From Candidatus Sumerlaeota bacterium (lineage in GTDB: Bacteria > Sumerlaeota > Sumerlaeia > Sumerlaeales > Sumerlaeaceae), in NCBI GenBank assembly GCA_026398535.1, contig JAPLSQ010000060.1, forward strand, positions 1 to 41,556: DNA of 41,556 nt, given 5' to 3'. Shown in pieces: positions 7,543 to 15,902 of this stretch; the stretch's first letter is position 1, and the number at the start of each line of letters is the position of its first letter. The notes under the pieces were generated by a model. It saw nothing but the letters and a program-made list of their open reading frames with translations, was not told the origin of the DNA and ran no database searches. The position numbers and the translations under genes were made by a program.

Positions 7543-9840
7543 ATGAGACGTCCGCCCGTATTACTCTTTTTCCGACCGCGTTGCCTGATGATGCTTGCGG
7601 CGCTGTTGTGTTTGTTGTCCGCGCGGGCGGTGCGCGCGAATGAGGCCGTCTTCCGCGGGCAGCTTGGCGAAGGCTGGCAGAACTGGTCGTGGGGCGCGAC
7701 GCCCGACTTTGCCACCAGCGATGTTGTGCGTTATGGCCGCGGAACGATCGCCGCGAAGATCAGCGAACCATGGGGTGCGGTGTATCTGCATACGGACAGG
7801 CTCATGGCCGCCCGCGATTACAAGAGTCTGCGGTTCTGGATCAACGGGGGCGGGGAGGGCGGTCAGCGCATCAAGGTCATCATCTACGATGCCGTCCGCA
7901 AACCTGCCTCGAGCACAACCATCCACGCCATTGCCAACATGTGGACGAAGCATGAGATTTCGCTCGACGCCGCGCTCATGAGCCCGATACAGCCGCAGGG
8001 TCCCAAGTTCAACACCGGAGCAAGCACGGGCTCGAGGATCAGCGCTGTCAAACCGTCTGCCATGTCGCAACTGATGTTGAGCGGCGTGGCTTGGCAGGAG
8101 GATATGGGCCGCGCCGGGACGCCTGTATTCTTCATCAGCGATACCGAGCTGGTGGAGCGCCCTGCACCGAGCGCGCCCGCTGCGCCGCCGGCTCTCTCCG
8201 TGGATGCGGCGGCCGGGCGCCATGCCATCAGCCCGCTCATCTACGGGATGAACTTTGCCGAAGAGGCGCTGGCTGCCGAGTTGCGTCTGCCCGTGCGCCG
8301 GTGGGGCGGCAACGCGACCACGCGCTACAACTGGCGAAACGACACGGCCAATCACGCCATGGACTGGTACTTTGAAAATGCGCCCGAGGACAATCCTGAT
8401 CCCTCCAAGCTGCCTGATGGCTCTACGGTTGATCGTTTTGTCGAGCAGGACAGGCGCACGTCAACCAAGACCATTCTCAACATGCCGCTCATCGGCTGGA
8501 CGCCAAAGGCTCGCGCCTATGCGGGGGGATTCAGCGTGGCGAAGTATGGCGCGCAACAGGCCGTTGATCCATGGCGGTCTGATTGCGGCAATGGCATACG
8601 CACAGATGGAACAAAGATCACGGGCAACGATCCGGCGGACACATCGATCGCCATCACGCCCGAGTTTGCGCGGCAATGGATCGCGCATCTTCGCGGCCGC
8701 TATGGCGATGCCGCGTCGGGCGGCGTGGCGTTTTACAACCTCGACAATGAACCGGATCTGTGGAGCGAAACGCACCGCGACGTGCGCCCCATGCCATTAA
8801 GTTATGATGAAATCCGAAACCGCGCCTATCAGTATGCGGCGGCCATCAAGGCAGCCGATCCCACCGCGGCGACACTCGGGCCGGTCTCGTGGGGCTGGAC
8901 AGCCTACTTCTATTCAAACCTCGACTGGGCCGCGGGCGGCGAATGGTGGAACAGTCCGCGGGACCGCAACGCCCACAGCGGCATTCCCTTCACAGATTGG
9001 TATCTGCAACAAATGCGCGCCTACGAGCAAACGACGGGCACGCGCATCCTCGATTATCTGGACGTGCATTTTTATCCGCAGGCGCCGGGCATTGCGCTGT
9101 CACCCGCTGGTTCCGCCGCCACGCAGGCGCTGCGATTGCGCTCAACGCGCGCGCTCTGGGACCCCGCCTATGCCGATGAAAGCTGGATTGGCGAGCCTGT
9201 GCGCCTGTTGCCGAGAATGCGCGACTGGGTGCGCGACAACTACCCGGGCACGAAGATCGCGCTCACAGAATACAACTGGGGGGCGCTCAACCACATCAAC
9301 GGCGCTCTGGCGCAAGCCGACATCCTCGGCATTCTGGGCCGCGAAGGCGCCGATCTTGCCGCGGTCTGGGATCCGCCCAAGACGGCTGACCCTGGCGCAT
9401 ACGCCTTCCGCATGTATCTGAATTATGACGGCGTGGGAGCGGCATTTGGCGATACGGCCGTGCGCGCCGCGAGCACCGATCGTGATGTGCTGTCAATTTA
9501 CGCGGCACAGCGCGGCGCGGCGGGCGATCTCACGATTATCGTGATTAACAAGAGCAATTCTTCCCAGGCGTCCACGCTCACGCTTACCAATTTTAATCCG
9601 TCAAGGAAGGCCGAGATTTGGCGCTACAGTTCCGCCAATCTTAACATCATCGTGCGGCAGGCTGATCTTGCGGTCACGGGCAACGGTTTCAGCGCCATCT
9701 ATCCCGCCGCCTCCATCACGCTGATCGTCTTGCACCCTCAGCCGACACGGGTCGACGACTGGATGAGGACGGAACAGAATGAAGCGCTTGATCCCGAGCG
9801 TAAAACCATGGCACACGGATTGCGCGACGGCGCGGAATAA
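7543..9840 (+). CDS. Secreted glycoside hydrolase family 44 (endoglucanase/xyloglucanase type)
   Basis: Predicted exported beta-glycanase, 765 residues. A signal peptide is followed by a beta-rich module (about residues 30-205) that resembles a carbohydrate-binding jelly roll (WSWGATPDF, YKSLRFWINGGGEGG). The GH44 catalytic barrel follows: SPLIYGMNFAEE, VRRWGGNATTRYNW, the acid/base Glu403 in FYNLDNEPDLW, DYLDVHFYPQ, and the nucleophile Glu576 in IALTEYNWG. A C-terminal beta-sandwich ends the protein. GH44 enzymes cleave internal beta-1,4-glucan links in cellulose, xyloglucan and related hemicelluloses. The ATG is the first in the frame and gives the signal peptide MRRPPVLLFF. It probably has its own promoter. 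Confidence 0.88.
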   Translation: MRRPPVLLFFRPRCLMMLAALLCLLSARAVRANEAVFRGQLGEGWQNWSWGATPDFATSDVVRYGRGTIAAKISEPWGAVYLHTDRLMAARDYKSLRFWINGGGEGGQRIKVIIYDAVRKPASSTTIHAIANMWTKHEISLDAALMSPIQPQGPKFNTGASTGSRISAVKPSAMSQLMLSGVAWQEDMGRAGTPVFFISDTELVERPAPSAPAAPPALSVDAAAGRHAISPLIYGMNFAEEALAAELRLPVRRWGGNATTRYNWRNDTANHAMDWYFENAPEDNPDPSKLPDGSTVDRFVEQDRRTSTKTILNMPLIGWTPKARAYAGGFSVAKYGAQQAVDPWRSDCGNGIRTDGTKITGNDPADTSIAITPEFARQWIAHLRGRYGDAASGGVAFYNLDNEPDLWSETHRDVRPMPLSYDEIRNRAYQYAAAIKAADPTAATLGPVSWGWTAYFYSNLDWAAGGEWWNSPRDRNAHSGIPFTDWYLQQMRAYEQTTGTRILDYLDVHFYPQAPGIALSPAGSAATQALRLRSTRALWDPAYADESWIGEPVRLLPRMRDWVRDNYPGTKIALTEYNWGALNHINGALAQADILGILGREGADLAAVWDPPKTADPGAYAFRMYLNYDGVGAAFGDTAVRAASTDRDVLSIYAAQRGAAGDLTIIVINKSNSSQASTLTLTNFNPSRKAEIWRYSSANLNIIVRQADLAVTGNGFSAIYPAASITLIVLHPQPTRVDDWMRTEQNEALDPERKTMAHGLRDGAE

Positions 9841-9884
9841 TTCCGTTGCTCCCGCGCGCCGCGCTGATTCACATTGTTATCATC

Positions 9885-10928
9885 ATGGCACTGGAAGAAC
9901 TTGCAGAGGAACTAAAACAGGCAGAGAGAGCGGCGCTGGCCACAATTGCCGCCGCCGCCGGCATCGCCGCCATCGAGCGCGCGCGCCCCGTGGCAATGGG
10001 CAAGAACAGCGCGATGCGCGGATTGCTGAAACGGCTCGGGGGCCTGCCTGCAGCCGAGCGGCCGCAGGCGGGACAGATCATCAACCAGGCGCAGGCGCGA
10101 GTGGAGAGCGCCTTCGAGGCGAAACTTGCGGAACTGCGCGAGGCCGAAATGGCGCGCCAGATCGAGACGCAGAGTGTGGATGTCACGCTGCCCGGTACGC
10201 ATGCCAAACCGGGCGGACTGCACCCGCTCACCCTGACGCTCATCGAGATCGAGCGCATCTTCACGTCCATGGGGTACGAGATCGCGTCAGGCCCCGATGT
10301 GGAAACCGAGCACAACAATTTTGACGCTCTCAACATCAAGCCCGACCATCCCGCGCGCGACATGCACGACACGTTTTATCTCGACGGCGGACGCATTCTG
10401 CGCACACACACTTCGCCCGTGCAGATACGCCACATGCTGGCGCACAAGCCCCCGCTGGCCATCATCGCACCGGGGCGCGTGTACCGCGTGGATGACATTG
10501 ACGCGACTCACTCGCCCGTGTTTCTTCAGGTCGAGGGATTGCTCATTGATCGCGGCGTATCCATGGCTCAACTCAAAGGCACGCTCACCGAATTTCTTCA
10601 TGCCATATTCGGCAAGGAACTTGCCACACGCTTCCGCGCCAGCTACTTCCCGTTCACAGAGCCGAGTGCCGAGGTGGACGTGCAGTGTTTTGTCTGCCGC
10701 GGCCCCGATCCCGATTGCCGCATCTGCAAGGGCACGGGATGGCTGGAGGTGCTGGGATCAGGCCTTGTTCACCCGGATGTGTTGCGAAACGTGGGCATCG
10801 ATCCGAGGGAATTCAGCGGTTTCGCTTTTGGCATGGGCGTGGAACGCATCACGATGTTGCGTTATGGCATTCCCAGCATTCGTTTGTTCTACGAAAACGA
10901 CATCCGGTTTTTGAGACAGTTCGCGTAA
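9885..10928 (+). CDS. pheS: Phenylalanine--tRNA ligase alpha subunit
   Basis: Catalytic subunit that charges tRNA-Phe with phenylalanine, 347 residues, the usual family length. An N-terminal coiled-coil (residues 1-90) precedes the class II core: GPDVETEHNNFDALN, the motif-2 region LRTHTSPVQIRHM and GRVYRVDDIDATHSPVF, and motif 3 in GFAFGMGVERITML. A CxxC-type cluster (CFVCRGPDPDCRICKG) matches the zinc-like knuckle seen in many bacterial PheS. ATG 9885 matches the family start; an upstream TTG would add 13 unrelated residues. The beta-subunit gene pheT does not follow; the next gene is on the other strand. An active enzyme needs PheT, so it must be elsewhere. Confidence 0.95.
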   Translation: MALEELAEELKQAERAALATIAAAAGIAAIERARPVAMGKNSAMRGLLKRLGGLPAAERPQAGQIINQAQARVESAFEAKLAELREAEMARQIETQSVDVTLPGTHAKPGGLHPLTLTLIEIERIFTSMGYEIASGPDVETEHNNFDALNIKPDHPARDMHDTFYLDGGRILRTHTSPVQIRHMLAHKPPLAIIAPGRVYRVDDIDATHSPVFLQVEGLLIDRGVSMAQLKGTLTEFLHAIFGKELATRFRASYFPFTEPSAEVDVQCFVCRGPDPDCRICKGTGWLEVLGSGLVHPDVLRNVGIDPREFSGFAFGMGVERITMLRYGIPSIRLFYENDIRFLRQFA

Positions 10929-11762
10929 TTATTGTTTGGACAATTCGCGGCTGCGGCGCGCGGCGTTTTCCACGCACCGGTAAGCAAGCTCGATGAATCC
11001 GCTCTCGTCGAGCGCGCGCAGGCCGGCCTCGGTTGTGCCGCCTTTCGTGGTGACGGCGGCGCGCAATTCGCCCAGCAACATGCCGCTTTCGTGCGCCATG
11101 CGCGCCGCGCCCAGAAATGTCTGCATGACAAGCATGCGCGACTCGCTTTCGGTGAGGCCGAGTTCGATGCCTGCCACGATGAGGGCTTCCGCAAAGTAAA
11201 AAAAGTACGCGGGGCCGCTGCCTGACAGGCCGGTCACGACATCGAGCTTTTCCTCCTCGAGCACGACGGTTGTTCCCACGGATTGGAAGATGTTGACAGC
11301 CAGCGCCACATCGGTCGTGCTGGCGTGGCGCCCGGGGGCGATTGCCGCGGCGCCGCAACCCACCAACGCCGGCGTGTTGGACATGACGCGCACCACGCGC
11401 ACGGGCATCGCATCCGCTCCGCCGCCAAGACGCTCCTCAATGAAAGGCGTCGTGATGCCCGCGCATATTGAAATAAACAGTTTGTCAGGCGATGCGTAGG
11501 GTTGCAGTTCGGCGCACACATTGGCCATGTGAAATGGCTTCACGCAAAAGATGATGACATCGGAACGGTCGACAACCCACGCGTTGTTCTCAAGCGTGCG
11601 GACGCGGGTTTTTCCTTCGATCAGGCGCAGTTGTTCGGTCGAGATATCCGAGACCACGATCTGTTCCTCGGCGACAAGCCCTGCGCGCAGCATCCCGCTG
11701 ATGATGGCGCTGGCCATGTTGCCGGCCCCGATAAAACCGATTCGCTGGTTGAGCATTTCCAT
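10929..11762 (-). CDS. proC: Pyrroline-5-carboxylate reductase
   Basis: Last step of proline synthesis: reduces 1-pyrroline-5-carboxylate to proline with NAD(P)H. It has 277 residues, the normal length. The N-terminal Rossmann motif is IGFIGAGNMASAI. The central motif is VVRVMSNTPALVGCG. The C-terminal dimerisation/active-site region has TGLSGSGPAYFFYFAEAL and the ProC signature region with AAVTTKGGTTEAGLRAL. It is cytoplasmic. Its start faces yggS across a 34-bp gap, so the two divergent promoters must overlap; in many bacteria yggS and proC are neighbours in one operon. An ATG two codons in (11756) is an alternative start. Confidence 0.96.
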   Translation of the reverse strand: MEMLNQRIGFIGAGNMASAIISGMLRAGLVAEEQIVVSDISTEQLRLIEGKTRVRTLENNAWVVDRSDVIIFCVKPFHMANVCAELQPYASPDKLFISICAGITTPFIEERLGGGADAMPVRVVRVMSNTPALVGCGAAAIAPGRHASTTDVALAVNIFQSVGTTVVLEEEKLDVVTGLSGSGPAYFFYFAEALIVAGIELGLTESESRMLVMQTFLGAARMAHESGMLLGELRAAVTTKGGTTEAGLRALDESGFIELAYRCVENAARRSRELSKQ

Positions 11763-11796
11763 AATGAACGGGGTATTATGGGGTGAAAGAATTCAC

Positions 11797-12546
11797 ATGA
11801 GTCAACAGCAAGAGGACATTAGCCTGCGTTTGTGCGAAGTGCGCGCGAGAATCGGGGCGGCGGCGGCGCGCGCTGGACGCGATCCGGCGGGCGTGCGGCT
11901 TGTGGCGGTCACAAAAACTTATCCCGCGGAACTCATACGCGAGGCGATGCGCGCGGGCCTCCGCGATTTCGGCGAGAACAAGGTTCAGGAGGGCGCCGCG
12001 AAGATCAGGGAGCTTGAACCGCTCTGGAATGGCGAAGGCGCAGGGGCGCCGAACGATAAACACTGCTTTCATCTTATCGGCCACCTGCAGACGAATAAGG
12101 CGAAAGTGGCCGCGATGATTTTCGGCATGATTCACTCGGTTGACTCCGAGCGCCTTGCCGTTGAACTCAACCGCCATGCAACGGCGGTCGGCTCCACGCG
12201 CGACATCCTGTTGCAGGTGAACGTGTCGGGCGAGGACACAAAATCCGGATTTGAGCCGGCTGAAATCCGCTCCGCGCTTCCGCGCATCATCAAAGTCTGT
12301 CCCGCGCTGCGTCTTTGCGGGCTGATGACGATGGCGCCGTTCGTGGATGATCCTGAAGAGTCCCGTCCCTGCTTCGCGGCGCTGCGCGAACTTTCACACG
12401 AGTTGCGCGGCATGACCGGGGCAGATCAATCGCGTCTTGGGCGCGAGCTTTCGATGGGGATGACCAACGATTACGAAACGGCAATCGGGGAGGGCGCGAC
12501 AATCGTGCGCATCGGGACGGCGCTCTTCGGGCATCGCGGGCTGTGA
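11797..12546 (+). CDS. yggS: PLP homeostasis protein YggS/PLPBP
   Basis: Alanine-racemase-fold PLP-binding protein of 249 residues, involved in vitamin B6 and amino-acid homeostasis with no known catalytic reaction. Lys40 in VAVTKTYP is the PLP lysine. Other family motifs are [59 protein letters not shown] and [12 protein letters not shown] 11797 is preceded by a purine-rich GGGGTGAAAG. The same frame is open far upstream, but that part lies antisense to proC. The stop overlaps the next gene's GTG by 4 bp (GTGA), which suggests translational coupling to the acyl-CoA reductase. Confidence 0.95.
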   Translation: MSQQQEDISLRLCEVRARIGAAAARAGRDPAGVRLVAVTKTYPAELIREAMRAGLRDFGENKVQEGAAKIRELEPLWNGEGAGAPNDKHCFHLIGHLQTNKAKVAAMIFGMIHSVDSERLAVELNRHATAVGSTRDILLQVNVSGEDTKSGFEPAEIRSALPRIIKVCPALRLCGLMTMAPFVDDPEESRPCFAALRELSHELRGMTGADQSRLGRELSMGMTNDYETAIGEGATIVRIGTALFGHRGL

Positions 12547-13898
12547 AACCCGGACAGGACATGGCGGGTGAACAGCGCGCGTCGGTTATGTCCGCCGCGG
12601 ATGTGGAGCAGACCGTTATGCGTCTGCGCGCTTTCAACGGGGAACGCGGGGATTGGTTGTTCGAACGGGCGCCGATGGCGCTCTCGGAAGCGGCGGCACT
12701 GTTTTTAAGCGAACGGACTGGCCTGATGGCGTACTCGCTGACCGGTTTTCCCGGCAAGGCTGTTGAAGCCGGAAAACGAATCGGCATGGAGCCCACGATG
12801 GTTCGCGAAGCGTTGGGCAACTTCTTCGCTCCGGTCACGAAGGACGCGCTTGAGGATCTGCGCGCGGCGCAGCTTGCCTGTTCTCCGCCGTCGCGCGTCC
12901 TGAAGCCCGCGCTTGTGTTTCATGTCCTTGCGGGAAATCTTTTTCTGCCGGGGATTGAATCAATGATGACCGCTTCGCTTTGCGGCGCGTGCAGTCTGGC
13001 GCGTTGCTCTTCCGCGGACCGCGAGTTTCCCGCGCTGTGGATTGATGCGTTGCGGACTGTGGACGCGGAATTCGCCCGCGGCACTGCTGCCGGCTGGTGG
13101 CCGCATGATGAGCGCGATGTGACGCGAGCCGCTGCGCGCGACGCCGATGCGGTCGTGGCGTTTGGCGACGATTCCTCCGTTGCCGATGTGCTCGCTCATG
13201 CGCCGCCAACGGCGCGCCGCATCGCGCACGGCGCCAGAATCAGTTTTGCCATCATCGCTCGCGAGGGGTTGGAATCGGGCAATGTGCCTGTAATCGCGCG
13301 GGCGCTGGCCTATGACTTTACGGTCTATGACCAGCAGGGCTGCCTGTCGCCCCGGGCCGCGTTCATCGAGAACGGCGGCGGCGTAACACCCGCGGAATTT
13401 GCCCGTCTGTTGTGCGCGGAAATGGCCGCCCTGGCCGAAAGGCTTCCGAGGCGCGCGCTGGCGCTTGAGGAAAAGGCGGCGCTGGCGCAGGCGCGCGACG
13501 ACGCGCTCATCGAAGCGGCATGCGGCGGCGCGGAACCGGGCGGCGTGCTGCTGTCAGCCACGGACCAGCCTGATGGCGTACTCGCTGACCGGTCTTTTAT
13601 CGTGACGCTGCGCGCCCTGAAAGGTTACGCGCCCGGATGCGTCAACCGTTGCTGCGACCTGCGCGTATTCAGCGAGGCTGGCGCCCTTCGCGCCGCGCTG
13701 ACTCCTTGGCGCGGGCGCATTTCCACGCTCGCGTTGTGCGGTTCGCAGTTGCGCTGGCAGGAAACCGCCGATGAACTGCGGGCGGCGCGCATTTGCGCGC
13801 CCGGACAGATGCAGAAACCGCCGCTGGGCTGGCCTCATGACAACCGCCCCGCGCTGTCCGACCTTGTTCGCTACGCCTGCGCTGATCCCATTCCCTGA
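12543..13898 (+). CDS. LuxC-family acyl-CoA/acyl-protein reductase
   Basis: Protein of 451 residues in the aldehyde-dehydrogenase-like LuxC family, which reduces activated fatty acyl groups to aldehydes with NADPH. Recognisable segments are [30 protein letters not shown], the active-site Cys in [18 protein letters not shown], and the C-terminal [16 protein letters not shown]. The GTG start overlaps yggS by 4 bp; ATG 12561 is an alternative. No luxE/luxD partner or luciferase is in the window, so a bioluminescence role is unlikely; fatty aldehyde or lipid metabolism is more plausible. Two copies of the 24-bp dispersed repeat lie inside the gene, read in two different frames (AYSLTG near residue 65, DGVLADR near residue 345). 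Confidence 0.85.
   Translation: MKPGQDMAGEQRASVMSAADVEQTVMRLRAFNGERGDWLFERAPMALSEAAALFLSERTGLMAYSLTGFPGKAVEAGKRIGMEPTMVREALGNFFAPVTKDALEDLRAAQLACSPPSRVLKPALVFHVLAGNLFLPGIESMMTASLCGACSLARCSSADREFPALWIDALRTVDAEFARGTAAGWWPHDERDVTRAAARDADAVVAFGDDSSVADVLAHAPPTARRIAHGARISFAIIAREGLESGNVPVIARALAYDFTVYDQQGCLSPRAAFIENGGGVTPAEFARLLCAEMAALAERLPRRALALEEKAALAQARDDALIEAACGGAEPGGVLLSATDQPDGVLADRSFIVTLRALKGYAPGCVNRCCDLRVFSEAGALRAALTPWRGRISTLALCGSQLRWQETADELRAARICAPGQMQKPPLGWPHDNRPALSDLVRYACADPIP
12722..12745 (+). repeat. Dispersed 24-bp repeat, copy 1
   Basis: Begins CCTGATGGCG and ends GCTGACCGG; identical over 24 bp to copies 2 and 3. It lies in the LuxC-family gene and is read there as LMAYSLTG. With copy 2 the similarity extends about 9 bp to the left (ACGGAC plus two mismatches plus G) and 1 bp to the right. 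The unit has weak dyad symmetry: CC and GG ends around GCG-N4-CGC. Confidence 0.95.
13569..13592 (+). repeat. Dispersed 24-bp repeat, copy 2
   Basis: Identical 24 bp, 847 bp after copy 1 and in the same gene and orientation, but in a different reading frame: it is read as PDGVLADR rather than LMAYSLTG. Confidence 0.95.
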
Positions 13899-14396
13899 TT
13901 AGGCCTCATGGCATTCTTTGCGCCTGTGCGCGGATATCTCGCGCATTTCCGCACGCGCGCGCGCAGCGGCTTCACGCGCGGCCTGCGCAACCTCCAATGA
14001 AAGCGGCGCACCGGTGTCCCAGTTGCGCCCTTCGATGCCGTAAATCACAAGTTTTGCCGGAAGCCCGTCAAGAACGCGCGCAAGTTCAACGGCTTCCGCG
14101 AGGCTGAATGCATGGGTTGAGTAGCGGAAAAATTCCATTGGGATTTTATCGGCGCTGGCATCAAGCCGGTGTATCGTTCCCGGTTCGCTGCCCGACTGCG
14201 CGGCATCAAAGACCATGACGCGCCCGGCGCCGGAAAACAGTTCGATGAGTTCCGCTCCCTCGCCCGACGCCTCGATGGCTACCGCTTCAGGCTCCATTCG
14301 CGCCAGTTCGCGCGCCGCCGCGATGCCCGCGGCGTCATCCCCGCGCATTTCATTACCCACGCCGATGATGAGCCATGCGGATGCTTTACCGCTCAT
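13899..14396 (-). CDS. Hydrogenase maturation-type protease (peptidase M52, HycI/HupD family)
   Basis: Protein of 165 residues matching the nickel-dependent endopeptidases that trim the C-terminus of [NiFe]-hydrogenase large subunits. The N-terminal WLIIGVGNEMRGDDAAG carries the family GxGNxxxxDD pattern (acidic metal ligand). VMVFDAAQSG supplies the second Asp, and STHAFSLAEAVEL the His. It is cytoplasmic. Its ATG overlaps the stop of the upstream histidine kinase by one base (TGATG), so the two are probably translated together. It abuts the LuxC-family gene tail to tail. No hydrogenase structural or hyp gene is in this window, so the target is unknown. Confidence 0.85.
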   Translation of the reverse strand: MSGKASAWLIIGVGNEMRGDDAAGIAAARELARMEPEAVAIEASGEGAELIELFSGAGRVMVFDAAQSGSEPGTIHRLDASADKIPMEFFRYSTHAFSLAEAVELARVLDGLPAKLVIYGIEGRNWDTGAPLSLEVAQAAREAAARARAEMREISAHRRKECHEA

Positions 14397-15790
14397 CAGG
14401 CGAGTTGGACGCCGCTTCCTGACGGCGGACCGTCCATGAGCAGGGTGATCGTGAAGGTTGATCCCCGGCCGGGTTCGCTTTCCACGCCGACGTGTCCGCC
14501 GTGGGCTTTCACGATGCGGCGCACGATGGCCAGCCCCAGGCCGGTGCTTTTCTCGCCGCCGGTGGGTTTGACGCTGCCGCGCCCGAATTCGGTGAAAATA
14601 TGCGCCAATTCATCCTCGGGGATGCCCTGCCCCTGGTCTTCGACGGAAATTTCGACGCGGTCTTTTGCTGGTCGCGCGGCGATGCGGATAACGCTTCCAG
14701 GGTATGAAAACTTGATGGCGTTGGAGATCAGGTTGTTGAGAACCTGGGTGATGCGGCGGGCGTCCATGACGACGCGCGGCAGGGCGTCATCGGCATGCAA
14801 TTCAAGGTCGATGGACTTTGCCTGCGCCAGCAGTTTATTGGCGGAGTGTGTTTCCTTGAGGAATTCGGCCAGATCATGCTCCTTCGGCTCAAGATCGAGC
14901 CGTCCCGACTCGATGGCGTTGATGTCGAGAAGGTCTTCGAGCAGGGCGGCCATTGTCTGGCATGCTTTCCGGCATCGTTTGAGGTAATCGCGCTGTCCCT
15001 CCGGCACATCGCCCAGCAATCCGTCCAGAAGCAGACTCAGGTAACCGCTGACGATGTTGAGCGGATTGCGCAGATCATGGACCGCCATGCCAAGAAAACG
15101 GTTCTTGATGTTGTCCAGCTCGACGAGTTCTTGGAACATGCGCCCTTTTTCAATGATGATGGAAAGCTGATCGGCAATGCTGAGAAATGTCCGCACGTGG
15201 GCATGTTCGTAGGCATTCACTCGCATGCTTGAAAAGAACAGGAAGCCGACCGGCTTACCCATGGCATTGAGCGGGCAGGTAAGGCTTGAGCGTATGCCTT
15301 CCTCGACGATGAGGCGGGTTGATTCCGAATTGGGATGCGCGGCCAGGTGGGCGGCGAGGTCATTGATGATGCGCGGCTGGCCGGTGTTGAGGATTTTCCT
15401 GAGACTGCTGCCATTGATGTTTGCCGCATATCCCTTGGCAAGCTTGATCTCGGCGGCATTGGAGCGCTCCCAGCGCGCCCGCGCGGTCTGGCCGTCGTCC
15501 TCCAGCAATGCGCATCCCATGCGGTCGTAGGGAATGATCTCGCGGAAGGAGTCATAAACCATGTTGAGAACGTCATCGAGGGTGAGACCCGCATTGATCT
15601 GCGCCGTGACGCGCGCAAGAATTTCGGTTTCGCGGAATTTGTTTTCGAGCGCTTTGCCAAGGTTGGCGATACATTCGCCAAGTTTCCCTATATCGTCCCC
15701 CGCGTCGGCGGGCAACTCGCATCCGAATTCCCCATTTGCCATGGCTTGAGTCGCCTGGCAGTATTTTTCAATCCGCGGATCAGTGCTCAT
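14396..15790 (-). CDS. Cytoplasmic GAF-domain sensor histidine kinase
   Basis: Protein of 464 residues with no membrane segment. The N-terminal 50 residues resemble a HAMP-like or linker helix. A GAF sensor domain spans about residues 55-215 (YDRMGCALLEDDG, GIRSSLTCPLNAMGKPVGFLFF). HisKA follows, with the phospho-acceptor His238 in VHDLRNPLN. The HATPase_c domain has N box NNLISNAIKFS, G1 DQGQGIPEDEL, F-like IFTEFGRGS and G2 STGLGLAIVRR. GAF kinases of this shape sense a small cytoplasmic ligand or redox signal. No response regulator is adjacent; instead the gene is coupled to a hydrogenase-type maturation protease, which hints at a hydrogen or redox signal (inference). Confidence 0.9.
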   Translation of the reverse strand: MSTDPRIEKYCQATQAMANGEFGCELPADAGDDIGKLGECIANLGKALENKFRETEILARVTAQINAGLTLDDVLNMVYDSFREIIPYDRMGCALLEDDGQTARARWERSNAAEIKLAKGYAANINGSSLRKILNTGQPRIINDLAAHLAAHPNSESTRLIVEEGIRSSLTCPLNAMGKPVGFLFFSSMRVNAYEHAHVRTFLSIADQLSIIIEKGRMFQELVELDNIKNRFLGMAVHDLRNPLNIVSGYLSLLLDGLLGDVPEGQRDYLKRCRKACQTMAALLEDLLDINAIESGRLDLEPKEHDLAEFLKETHSANKLLAQAKSIDLELHADDALPRVVMDARRITQVLNNLISNAIKFSYPGSVIRIAARPAKDRVEISVEDQGQGIPEDELAHIFTEFGRGSVKPTGGEKSTGLGLAIVRRIVKAHGGHVGVESEPGRGSTFTITLLMDGPPSGSGVQLA

Positions 15791-15902
15791 GGACGATGGC
15801 TGCTTTCACTCAGATAAACAAATAGCACAGACTGGCGGATGAAGCATTCGCGGGATTTAGTAAAAATAGCGGAACAAGGGAAGACCGGGCGTTCCCATGG
15901 TG

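Noticed and set aside
8413..8421. CCTGATGGC, a partial match to the dispersed repeat inside the GH44 gene
   Set aside because: Only 9 bp match and the codons fit the protein (LPDGST). Chance similarity.
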